Below are positions 40,989 through 48,267 of a DNA stretch of 64,000 bases, piece after piece. The DNA comes from Paramesorhizobium leguminum (GTDB taxonomy: Bacteria; Pseudomonadota; Alphaproteobacteria; Rhizobiales; Rhizobiaceae). The notes beneath the pieces are model-generated. The model was not told the DNA's origin. It saw only the letters and a list, made by a program, of their open reading frames with translations, and ran no database searches. How positions within the stretch are numbered: the first letter of the stretch is position 1; each line of letters opens with the position of its first letter. The stretch spans positions 1 through 64,000 of the forward strand of contig NZ_QJTF01000009.1 in NCBI RefSeq assembly GCF_003217235.1, read 5' to 3'. A program made the position numbers and the translations under genes.

Positions 40989-41618
40989 TCAGTTGTTGAA
41001 TTTCACCGTAGGCGCCTGCTGTGCCTGTTCGCTGATCGAGAAGGTCGGCAAAGGCTTGTTGTCGTGGAACCAGATCAGCTTCCAAAGCATCGTCGGCAAG
41101 GTTTGCAGCGAAGTGTTATAAACCCGCACCGCCTCGATATAATCGCGCCGCGCCACCGCGATGCGGTTTTCAGTGCCTTCAAGCTGGGATTGCAGCGCCA
41201 GGAAGTTCTGGTTGGCTTTCAGGTCGGGATAGTTTTCCGCTATCGCCATAAGCCGTCCCAGGGCGCCGGTCAGATTGGCCTGGTTCTGCTCGAATTCCTT
41301 GAAAAGCTGCGGATTATTGAGCGCATCGGGCGGCAGTTGCACCGTCGCCTGCGTTGCCTTGGCGCGGGCATTGACTACATCGGTAAATGTTTGCTGTTCA
41401 TGCGTGGCGTAGCCTTGCACCGTCGCCACCAGATTGGGGATCAGGTCCGTACGGCGCTGATACTGGTTCAGCACCTGGCTCCATGCCGCCTTGACCTGCT
41501 CTTCCTGGGTCGGGATGGTGTTGAAGCCGCACGCCGAGAGCAGCGGCGTCAACACCGCCAGCAGAAGCGCGGACAAAAGACGACGGCCAAAGGGCCGCGA
41601 AATGGTAACAGCTGTCAT
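40989..41618 (-). CDS. lemA: LemA-family lipoprotein
   Basis: LemA family proteins (209 residues here) are helical bundles anchored at the inner membrane. The N-terminus carries a lipobox (LLSAC). The LemA signature YQRRTDLIPNLVATVQGYATHEQQTF follows, then a long helical stretch to the conserved end. Start 41618 is chosen because AGGAG is 6 bp upstream; the open frame extends much further. It is first of three genes lemA, ygcG-like, TPM; a joint membrane role is inferred from that common pairing. Confidence 0.9.
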   Translation of the reverse strand: MTAVTISRPFGRRLLSALLLAVLTPLLSACGFNTIPTQEEQVKAAWSQVLNQYQRRTDLIPNLVATVQGYATHEQQTFTDVVNARAKATQATVQLPPDALNNPQLFKEFEQNQANLTGALGRLMAIAENYPDLKANQNFLALQSQLEGTENRIAVARRDYIEAVRVYNTSLQTLPTMLWKLIWFHDNKPLPTFSISEQAQQAPTVKFNN

Positions 41619-41776
41619 GCGTATCTCCTGATATCGGCTCTCGACGTTTTGATCCGGTGGCATGAAATGATAGTGCCATTCCGGCATGGTAATACGAGAG
41701 TAAGCACATTCAAGAAGAAAGAAGAAAACAGCAAATAATTTCCGTATAACCCAGAATAAAACAACCGCAGAGTGCA

Positions 41777-42037
41777 ATGATGCAAGAACAGAAGAACAAT
41801 GATGAAGGCCAGGCGGAAGCCCGCCGCATCCTCGACAGGATAAACCGCGAATCGGATCCCGACCACGGCATGGTCGCGCGCGGCTTCGAACGGGCGAAAA
41901 ATCACCTTTCCGCTGCCGATGCAGACCAGGCGGATGCCATCGAAGTTTGGGGAACGCGTATCGGGCGCGTGCTCGGCCTGGTTCTGGTTGCCGCCGCGAT
42001 CCTGTGGCTTTTGAGTTATCTCGGCAAACCCACTTGA
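41777..42037 (+). CDS. Small single-pass membrane protein of unknown function
   Basis: The 86 residues are highly charged (NDEGQAEARRILDRINRESD) up to about 60, then one hydrophobic segment (VLGLVLVAAAILWLLSYLG) near the C-terminus, so the protein should be tail-anchored with its bulk in the cytoplasm. It is divergent from lemA and precedes pdxY by about 50 bp. No family recognised with certainty. Codon use and third-position GC agree with real coding sequence. Confidence 0.65.
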   Translation: MMQEQKNNDEGQAEARRILDRINRESDPDHGMVARGFERAKNHLSAADADQADAIEVWGTRIGRVLGLVLVAAAILWLLSYLGKPT

Positions 42038-42088
42038 GAACATCCTCTCCACCTGTCAGTTTAAGCGGACAATGATATTCCATGAGCA

Positions 42089-42982
42089 ATGATCGCGATG
42101 CAGAATTCGCAAGCGTCTGATAGAAACGCCGTTCTCGTCATATCCAGCCATGTCGTGCGTGGTTCGGTCGGCAACCGCGCCGTCGTCTTCGCGCTGGAAA
42201 CGCTGGGCCATCCCGTCTGGGCCGTGCCGACGGTGATCCTGCCTTGGCATCCGGGCCACGGTCCCGCCAAGCGTATCATACCATCGGAACAGGAATTCGA
42301 CGATCTCATCGCTGATCTGGAGCGTGCGCCCTGGCTGGGAGAAGTCGGCGCCGTTCTGACCGGCTTCCTGGGTCAGGCGTCGCAAGCTGCAAGCATCGCG
42401 AGGCTTGTCGAAACCATCAAGACGAAGAACCCCAACGCGCTTTATCTCTGCGATCCCGTCATCGGCGATAAGGAAGGCCTTTACGTCTCCGAAGCCACGG
42501 CAAGCGCCGTTCGCGACCAGCTCCTGCCTTTGGCCGACATCGCGACACCCAACCGGTTCGAGCTCGCCTGGCTCACCGGCGTGCCGCTGGAGGACAACAA
42601 GACCATCATGGAGGCGGCGCTCGAGACCGGCCCCGCCACCATGCTCGTCACCTCCGCCGTGCCGATGATGACGGGGAGCACCGGCAATCTCCTGCTCACC
42701 CCGACCCTGGCGATGATGGCCGAGCATCGCCATGTCGATGGCCCCACCAACGGCCTTGGTGACTTGACCTCCGCCATCTTTCTCTCTCGCATCATGGCCG
42801 GTCTTCCGTTGGAGAAAGCACTACAGGCCACAACAGCGGCCGTTTTCGAGGTGATGGCGCGCGCGGCCAAGCGCGGCGCGGATGAACTGATGCTGGAGGC
42901 GGATTCCTCCAGTTTCTCCACCCCAATGGCCATGGTGCAGGTGCGTCGTCTCGTCCACCCCACCAAGGGACTACGAGCCTGA
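42089..42982 (+). CDS. pdxY: Pyridoxal kinase PdxY
   Basis: PdxY (297 residues) phosphorylates pyridoxal in the PLP salvage pathway. Ribokinase-fold motifs: ISSHVVRGSVGNRA (substrate end), ALYLCDPVIGDKEGLYV and the ATP/anion region DGPTNGLGDLTSAIFLSRI. The catalytic Asp is in GLGD where E. coli enzymes have GTGD. The start could be Met4 (42098) instead. It lies upstream of a carbonic anhydrase gene with its own start signals. Confidence 0.88.
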   Translation: MIAMQNSQASDRNAVLVISSHVVRGSVGNRAVVFALETLGHPVWAVPTVILPWHPGHGPAKRIIPSEQEFDDLIADLERAPWLGEVGAVLTGFLGQASQAASIARLVETIKTKNPNALYLCDPVIGDKEGLYVSEATASAVRDQLLPLADIATPNRFELAWLTGVPLEDNKTIMEAALETGPATMLVTSAVPMMTGSTGNLLLTPTLAMMAEHRHVDGPTNGLGDLTSAIFLSRIMAGLPLEKALQATTAAVFEVMARAAKRGADELMLEADSSSFSTPMAMVQVRRLVHPTKGLRA

Positions 42983-43043
42983 TTGCGTCGCGCAGTCTTA
43001 AAACGATTTGATCTTCCGCAAACCGAGGGTTATTGGCTGAGCT

Positions 43044-43718
43044 ATGAACGATCTTTCCGACAATGATCTTTCCGGCAACGGTCTTCCCCAGACGCTTCTT
43101 GCCGGTTACCGCAACTTCATGTCCGGGCGTTTCACGGATGAATCCTTGCGTTACCGGGAGTTGGCCGAAGGCGGGCAGACCCCGGAGACGATGGTGATCG
43201 CCTGCTGCGATTCGCGCTCGGCGCCGGAAATCATCTTTGACACTCGGCCCGGTGAGATTTTCGTGCTCCGCAATGTGGCCAATCTGGTGCCCCCCTACGC
43301 GCCGGACGGCGAATATCACTCCACCTCCGCCGCGCTCGAATTTGCCGTGCAGAGCCTGCACGTCAAACATATCGTCGTGCTCGGCCATGGCCGCTGCGGC
43401 GGCATCAAGGCGGCGCTCGATTCCGAAAGCGCCCCGCTTTCCCCCGGCGATTTCATCGGCCGGTGGATGAGCCTCGTGGCCCCCGCCGCGGAAGCCGTTT
43501 CGGCCAATACGCTGATGACCTCGGGCGAACGGCAGACCGCGCTGGAGCGCATCTCGATCCGCTACTCCATCGCCAATTTGCGCAGCTTCCCCTATATCGA
43601 CGCGCAAGAGAAGAAGGGTCATCTCACCCTTCACGGCGCCTGGTTCGATATCTCCACCGGCGAATTGTGGGTCATGGACCGCAAGACGGGCGATTTTATC
43701 CGGCCGTCTTCGGAATAA
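43044..43718 (+). CDS. Beta-class carbonic anhydrase
   Basis: This 224-residue enzyme interconverts CO2 and bicarbonate. Zinc ligands are Cys54 in the CxDxR motif (ACCDSRSAPE), with Asp56 and Arg58 as the active-site dyad, and His115 and Cys118 in LGHGRCGG. Length and motif order fit the CynT/Can class. It is followed by a family E repeat and the convergent lytic transglycosylase gene. Confidence 0.94.
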   Translation: MNDLSDNDLSGNGLPQTLLAGYRNFMSGRFTDESLRYRELAEGGQTPETMVIACCDSRSAPEIIFDTRPGEIFVLRNVANLVPPYAPDGEYHSTSAALEFAVQSLHVKHIVVLGHGRCGGIKAALDSESAPLSPGDFIGRWMSLVAPAAEAVSANTLMTSGERQTALERISIRYSIANLRSFPYIDAQEKKGHLTLHGAWFDISTGELWVMDRKTGDFIRPSSE

Positions 43719-43726
43719 TCAGCACC

Positions 43727-43866
43727 AAGCGCCCTCGCCCTTCGAGGCTCTGTTCCGCTTCGCTCCACTCCGCACCTCAGGATGAGGGCTACTGGAACGC
43801 CAGCGCTCCTTCATCCTCATGGTGAGGCGCGAGCGAAGCGAGCCTCGAACCACGAGGATGAAGGGT
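43727..43866. repeat. Family E element, paired arms
   Basis: GCGCCCTCGCCCTTCGAGG and CTCAGGATGAGGGCTACTGG on the left are answered on the right by TCATCCTCATGGTGAGGC and GCCTCGAACCACGAGGATGA. The left half matches 19191-19265. It fills the gap between convergent carbonic anhydrase and transglycosylase genes. Confidence 0.85.
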
Positions 43867-43873
43867 CGGTCCC

Positions 43874-44701
43874 TTACCCGTCGATCTTGCTGCCAATAAT
43901 CGCAATCGCCTTCTGGTAGACGCCGGCGTCGTTCCAGCCTTGAAGCGCGACGAAATTGGCATCGCCCTGCTGATAGCCGGCGCCCGGCTGCCAGCCATGG
44001 CCCCGCAGGAAATTCGCGGTGGAGGCAAGCGCATCCGCCTTGGAGCGGGCCATGTCGATATGTCCGTTGCCGTCGCCATCCACGCCGTATTTCAGCACAT
44101 TGGCCGGCAGGAACTGCGTCTGGCCGATCTCGCCATGCGCGGCGCCGACCGCCGACGGAGCCAAATCTCCCTTGTCGATGAGCTTGAGCGCGGCATAGAG
44201 CTGGTTGGTGAAATAATCGGAACGGCGGCAGTCATAAGCGAGCGTCGCAACGGCGGAGAGCGTATTCTGATTGCCCATGAAGGCGCCGAAGCCGGTCTCC
44301 ATGCCCCAGATGGCGATCAATGGCCCGGCAGGAACGCCATAGCGCTTCTCGATGCTGGCGAAGAGCGCGGCGTTCTGCTGCTTCAGGCCTTTGCCACGCT
44401 TGATGATGGTCTCGGCGCCGCGCTTCCTCATGAAATCGTCGAGCGAAAGCTTGAAGCTCTTCTGGTTGCGGTCGGCGTAGATCGTCTTGGTGGCGTACTG
44501 GGTGCCGCCGAGCGCGTTCAGCGCTTTGCTGCTGATGCCCTGCGCCGCGGCCTCCTGTTTGAAACCCTGCACCCAGGCCGGGTAGCCTGCGGCCGTGTTT
44601 CCGCATTGCGCGGCCTGAGCGGCGGCGACCGGCGCAAACACGACGGCCAATGCCGCCGCACAAAATGTGCTCATGCTGCCCTTGCGGAACAAGCGTGCCA
44701 T
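43874..44701 (-). CDS. Lytic murein transglycosylase, MltB family
   Basis: The 275-residue periplasmic enzyme cleaves peptidoglycan glycan strands, forming anhydro-muramic ends. A signal peptide covers about residues 1-30 (ending AAAQA). The catalytic Glu is Glu135 in AIWGMETGFGAFMG, followed by GEIGQTQFLPANVLKYGVDGDG, the MltB-like signature; there is no C-terminal peptidoglycan-binding domain. Start 44701 has GAGGAGA 5 bp upstream. Confidence 0.92.
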   Translation of the reverse strand: MARLFRKGSMSTFCAAALAVVFAPVAAAQAAQCGNTAAGYPAWVQGFKQEAAAQGISSKALNALGGTQYATKTIYADRNQKSFKLSLDDFMRKRGAETIIKRGKGLKQQNAALFASIEKRYGVPAGPLIAIWGMETGFGAFMGNQNTLSAVATLAYDCRRSDYFTNQLYAALKLIDKGDLAPSAVGAAHGEIGQTQFLPANVLKYGVDGDGNGHIDMARSKADALASTANFLRGHGWQPGAGYQQGDANFVALQGWNDAGVYQKAIAIIGSKIDG

Positions 44702-44968
44702 TCCATTCTCCTCAATGATCGATTCTATTGCCTTTACCCGGCCCAAAACGGCCAATACACGAGGAAATTGCCCAAACCAAGCAGGAACAGAAAGCACCCA
44801 CCGCTGAACTTGCTTCTTCTCATCAGCTTTTGTTACGCCACGCGGTTTTCGCGCAACACTTCTGCCCCGGGTGCTTTAGGGCTACGTGTCGGAAACGGTT
44901 GACTTTTGCCCGATTTTCCTCTTTAAGCGCCATGAAATCCGCGACGAGCCTTGTCTCCGAGCAGCCGA

Positions 44969-45035
44969 CCGGGACCCATTTGGTATAAACAGATCCCGGA
45001 GGTCCACACCCGACAGCGCAATGCGCCCTCGGGTG
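44969..45035 (+). promoter_or_regulatory. Structured leader upstream of ffh
   Basis: Two stem-loops lie in tandem 90-155 bp before ffh: CCGGGA/TCCCGG (44969-44974 with 44994-44999), and CACCCGA/TCGGGTG (45007-45013 with 45029-45035) enclosing the smaller palindrome GCGCAATGCGC. Neither is followed by a T run. This may be a 5' leader element of ffh or simple local symmetry. The whole gap 44702-45126 (425 bp) shows no convincing gene. Confidence 0.35.
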
Positions 45036-45126
45036 TCGTTCCGCTTTGCGTCGGTTCAAGCTCTTTGGCTTTGGCGGGGAATAGCCTACCTTTGTGCGAG
45101 AACTCGCACGGGTAAAAGGAAAACGG

Positions 45127-46698
45127 ATGTTTGAAACGCTACAGGAACGCCTAGGCGGCATATTGAACGGCCTCACCGGTCGCGGCGCCCTGTCCGAGCA
45201 GGATGTGGCGGCGGCGCTGCGCGAGGTGCGCCGCGCGCTGATCGAGGCCGATGTCGCGCTCGACGTGGTGCGTTCCTTCACCGACCGCGTCCGCGAAAAG
45301 GCCGTCGGCGCGGCGATCCTGAAGTCGATCAAGCCCGGCCAGATGGTCGTCAAGATCGTCCATGACGAGCTGGTCGAGATGCTCGGCGCCGAAGGCGTCA
45401 CCATAGATTTGAACGCTCCTGCCCCCGTCGTCATCATGATGGTCGGCCTGCAGGGTTCCGGCAAGACGACGACCTCGGGCAAGATCGCCAGGCGGCTGAC
45501 CGAGCGCCAGAAGAAGAAAGTCCTGATGGCCTCGCTCGATACGCGCAGGCCCGCCGCGCAGGAGCAGCTTCGCCAGCTCGGCATCCAGACCGGCGTCGAC
45601 ACGCTGCCCATCATCGCGGGCCAGTCACCGGTGGAAATCGCGGCGCGCGCTGTACAGGCCGCGAAGCTCGGCGGCCATGACGTAGTCATTCTCGATACGG
45701 CGGGCCGCACGCACATCGACGAGCCTCTGATGGTCGAGATGGCCGACATCAGGAAAAAGGCCAATCCGCATGAGATTCTCCTCGTCGCCGACGCGCTGAC
45801 GGGACAGGACGCCGTCAATCTCGCCCGTTCCTTCGACGAGCGCGTCGGCATCACGGGCATCGTGCTCACTCGCATGGACGGCGATGGCCGCGGCGGCGCG
45901 GCTCTATCGATGCACGCCGTCACCGGCAAGCCGATCAAGCTGATCGGCACCGGCGAAAAGATGGATGCGCTGGAGGAATTCTATCCCCGCCGCATCGCCG
46001 ACCGCATCTTGGGCATGGGCGATATCGTCTCGCTGGTCGAGAAGGCTGCCGAAAACATCGACGCCGAAAAAGCGGCGGCGATGGCGAAGAAGATGCAGTC
46101 GGGCAAGTTCGATCTGAACGACCTTGCCGACCAGCTGCGTCAGATGCAGAAACTTGGCGGCATGGGCGGCATCATGGGCATGATGCCCGGCATGGCCAAG
46201 ATGAAGGATCAGGTAGCCGCCGCCGGCCTCGACGACACCCTCTTCAAGCGCCAGCTCGCCATCATCGGCTCGATGACGGCGGCGGAGCGCGGCAATCCGG
46301 ATATGCTGAAGCACAGCCGCAAGCAGCGCATCGCCAAGGGCTCCGGCACCAACGCTGCAGACATCAACAAGCTGCTGAAGATGCATCGCCAGATGGCCGA
46401 CATGATGAAAGCCATGGGCGGCAAGGGCAAGGGCGGCATCATGAAACAGATGATGGGCGGCCTCGCCGGCAAGATGGGTCTCGGCGGCATGGGCGGGATA
46501 GGCGGGATGCCCGACCTTTCGAACATGGACCCCAAGCAGCTTGAGGCGCTTGCCAAACAGGCGGAAGCCGCCGGCTTGACCAAGGGCGGCGGTTTGCCGG
46601 GCCTGCCCGGCGGTGGCTTCCCCGGCCTTGGTAGACCGAAGCTTCCCGGTCTTGGTGGTGGATTAGGCGGCCTCCCCGGCCTGCCGAAGAAGAAGTGA
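45127..46698 (+). CDS. ffh: Signal recognition particle protein Ffh
   Basis: Ffh (523 residues) binds signal peptides of nascent proteins and, with 4.5S RNA and FtsY, targets them to the membrane. The NG domain (1-300) has the P-loop GLQGSGKTT (107-115), DTAGRTHIDEP and TRMDGDGRGGAALS. The M domain from about 320 is rich in methionine. The tail from about 440 is an unusually long Gly/Met/Pro-rich stretch. AAAGGA precedes the ATG. The stop overlaps the chorismate mutase start (TGATG). Confidence 0.96.
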   Translation: MFETLQERLGGILNGLTGRGALSEQDVAAALREVRRALIEADVALDVVRSFTDRVREKAVGAAILKSIKPGQMVVKIVHDELVEMLGAEGVTIDLNAPAPVVIMMVGLQGSGKTTTSGKIARRLTERQKKKVLMASLDTRRPAAQEQLRQLGIQTGVDTLPIIAGQSPVEIAARAVQAAKLGGHDVVILDTAGRTHIDEPLMVEMADIRKKANPHEILLVADALTGQDAVNLARSFDERVGITGIVLTRMDGDGRGGAALSMHAVTGKPIKLIGTGEKMDALEEFYPRRIADRILGMGDIVSLVEKAAENIDAEKAAAMAKKMQSGKFDLNDLADQLRQMQKLGGMGGIMGMMPGMAKMKDQVAAAGLDDTLFKRQLAIIGSMTAAERGNPDMLKHSRKQRIAKGSGTNAADINKLLKMHRQMADMMKAMGGKGKGGIMKQMMGGLAGKMGLGGMGGIGGMPDLSNMDPKQLEALAKQAEAAGLTKGGGLPGLPGGGFPGLGRPKLPGLGGGLGGLPGLPKKK

Positions 46699-47009
46699 TG
46701 GCCATGAACGACAAGAGCCTCCCCCCTGAGCTTGCCTCCCTTCGCGCCTCGATCGATAATATCGACGCCGCGCTCATTCACATGCTCGCCGAGCGCTTCC
46801 GCTGCACCAAGGCGGTGGGCGTGCTCAAGGCCGAGCACGGCCTCGCCCCCGCCGATCCGGTCCGCGAGAAAGCCCAGGTCGAGCGCCTGCGCCGCCTCGC
46901 GCAGGATGCGAGCCTCGACCCCGATTTTGCCGAGAAGTTTCTGAACTTCATCGTCAAGGAAGTGATCCGTCATCACGAAAACACCGCTGCCGAGCTTAAC
47001 GGCGGCTAA
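46698..47009 (+). CDS. Chorismate mutase, AroQ class
   Basis: The 103-residue all-helical enzyme converts chorismate to prephenate for Phe and Tyr synthesis. The N-terminal helix SLRASIDNIDAALIHMLAERF and KAVGVLKAEHGL are typical of AroQ; the later helix ends FIVKEVIRHHE. ATG at 46698 shares one base with the ffh stop, so it is coupled. A monofunctional mutase between ffh and rpsP is a familiar Rhizobiales order. Confidence 0.9.
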   Translation: MAMNDKSLPPELASLRASIDNIDAALIHMLAERFRCTKAVGVLKAEHGLAPADPVREKAQVERLRRLAQDASLDPDFAEKFLNFIVKEVIRHHENTAAELNGG

Positions 47010-47083
47010 CCAACCGAATGTCGCGGCGCGGCATCGACCAACCATTGCCGCGAGCGGCATAAGAAGACCAACAGGAGAATGAA

Positions 47084-47485
47084 ATGTCGTTGAAAATCCG
47101 TCTGGCCCGCGCGGGCTCGAAGAAGCGTCCTTACTACCACATCGTCATCGCCGACGTGCGCGCCCCGCGCGATGGCCGCTTCATCGAAAAGGTCGGCGCC
47201 TGGAACCCGACGCTGCCGAAGGATGCCGAGCGCATCACGCTCGATTCCGACCGCATCACCCATTGGCTGAGCCATGGCGCGCAGCCGACCGACCGCGTGC
47301 TCCGCTTCCTCGATCAGGCCGGCCTCGCCAAGCGCCCTGCCCGCAGCAACCCTGAAAAGGCCGTTCCGGGCAAGAAGGCCCAGGAGCGCGTCGCCATGGC
47401 CAAGCAGGCCGAGGAAGATGCAGCCGCCAAGGCAGCCGCAGCCAAGGCTGCAGCCGAAGCCCCGGCGGAAGCCGCCAGCGAGTAA
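47084..47485 (+). CDS. rpsP: 30S ribosomal protein S16
   Basis: S16 core occupies about residues 1-85 ([41 protein letters not shown] begins it). The rest of the 133 residues is a Lys/Ala/Glu-rich tail ([18 protein letters not shown]), common in alphaproteobacteria. AGGAG precedes the ATG. A strong terminator follows at once, so rimM-trmD-rplS, which usually follow rpsP, are not in this transcript or this window. Confidence 0.97.
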   Translation: MSLKIRLARAGSKKRPYYHIVIADVRAPRDGRFIEKVGAWNPTLPKDAERITLDSDRITHWLSHGAQPTDRVLRFLDQAGLAKRPARSNPEKAVPGKKAQERVAMAKQAEEDAAAKAAAAKAAAEAPAEAASE

Positions 47486-47516
47486 TCTCGCCTTCCGGCA
47501 TCAATATTAAAATAAA

Positions 47517-47542
47517 ACGGCAGCCTCACGGCTGCCGTTTTT
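47517..47542 (+). terminator. Terminator after rpsP
   Basis: ACGGCAGCC-TCAC-GGCTGCCGT is followed by TTTTATTTG, and on the other strand by TTTTATTTT, so it could act in both directions. It ends the ffh-rpsP transcript about 30 bp after the rpsP stop. Confidence 0.9.
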
Positions 47543-47596
47543 ATTTGTTGTTCCGGAAGTTCTTCACCTGTGATAGTACTTTCAAGCATTGTGGAA

Positions 47597-47762
47597 TGCC
47601 CCTCACCCTTACCCTCTCCCCGTTTAAACGGGGAGAGGGAGACATAGGCGGTGCCTGCATACATTCTTCGTTGTGCCAGGCATCTCGGATAGAACAACGA
47701 GGCGCAAATGCGAAACGTCCCCCTCTCCCCGTTTCACGGGGAGAGGGTAAGGGTGAGGGGCA
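47597..47762. repeat. Family D paired-arm element, copy 4
   Basis: GCCCCTCACCCTTACCCTC with CCCCGTTTAAACGGGG mirrors CCCCGTTTCACGGGG with GGGTAAGGGTGAGGGGC. It lies between the rpsP terminator and the DUF2442 gene. Confidence 0.92.
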
Positions 47763-47806
47763 AATCTGCAAGCTCCACGAATTCATGCTGGAATGGAAGC
47801 GAATTC

Positions 47807-48217
47807 ATGGGCGAGTTGACTGACGAGGAATTCAAGGCGGCGGAAGCGCGCGGTCGGAAGATGCTGGAAACGGAACCTCGCGCATCAGCGGCCCGTTACG
47901 ACCGCGCCACGGGGCGGGTGACAGTCGATCTTATGAATGGATGCACCTACATATTCCCCGCCCATCTCATACAAGATCTGAACGGCGCCGATGACGACGA
48001 TCTCGAAATAATCGAGATCGATGGTATGGGATTCAACCTGCATTGGCCCCGTCTCGATGCCGACCTCTACGTGCCGCGGTTGGTCGCAGGAATTTTCGGA
48101 ACCAAAGCCTATATGGCAAGTCTCGCCGGACGGGCGACATCACCAGCCAAGGCCGCCGCAGCCCGCGCGAACGGTCTCAAGGGTGGCCGCCCGCGCAAGA
48201 TTGCGACAAAAGCATGA
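47807..48217 (+). CDS. DUF2442 domain protein
   Basis: The 136 residues begin MGELTDEEFKAAEARG and include a DUF2442-like domain (about 20-85: RYDRATGRVTVDLMNGCTYIFP, EIDGMGFNLHWPRLDADLYVPRLV), then SLAGRATSPAKAAAARANGLKGGRPRK, a basic tail often seen in this family. DUF2442 genes are commonly paired with DUF4160 genes in toxin-antitoxin-like modules; no partner is present here, a family D repeat being just upstream. The stop codon TGA is part of a hairpin repeat (AAAGCATGATTCC). Confidence 0.78.
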   Translation: MGELTDEEFKAAEARGRKMLETEPRASAARYDRATGRVTVDLMNGCTYIFPAHLIQDLNGADDDDLEIIEIDGMGFNLHWPRLDADLYVPRLVAGIFGTKAYMASLAGRATSPAKAAAARANGLKGGRPRKIATKA

Positions 48218-48263
48218 TTCCGAAAAGTTGCAGACTTTTCGGATAAGATCATGCGATTAAATA
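48210..48263. repeat. Short hairpin repeat between DUF2442 and rhaI
   Basis: AAGCATGATTCCGAAAAGTTG pairs with CTTTTCGGATAAGATCATGCG. One end contains the DUF2442 stop codon, the other lies 14 bp from the rhaI stop codon on the opposite strand. Confidence 0.85.
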
Positions 48264-48267
48264 ACGA

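Noticed and set aside
44728-44988. 86-codon frame upstream of ffh
   Set aside because: Composition and lack of a ribosome site suggest noncoding sequence; it crosses the leader hairpins.
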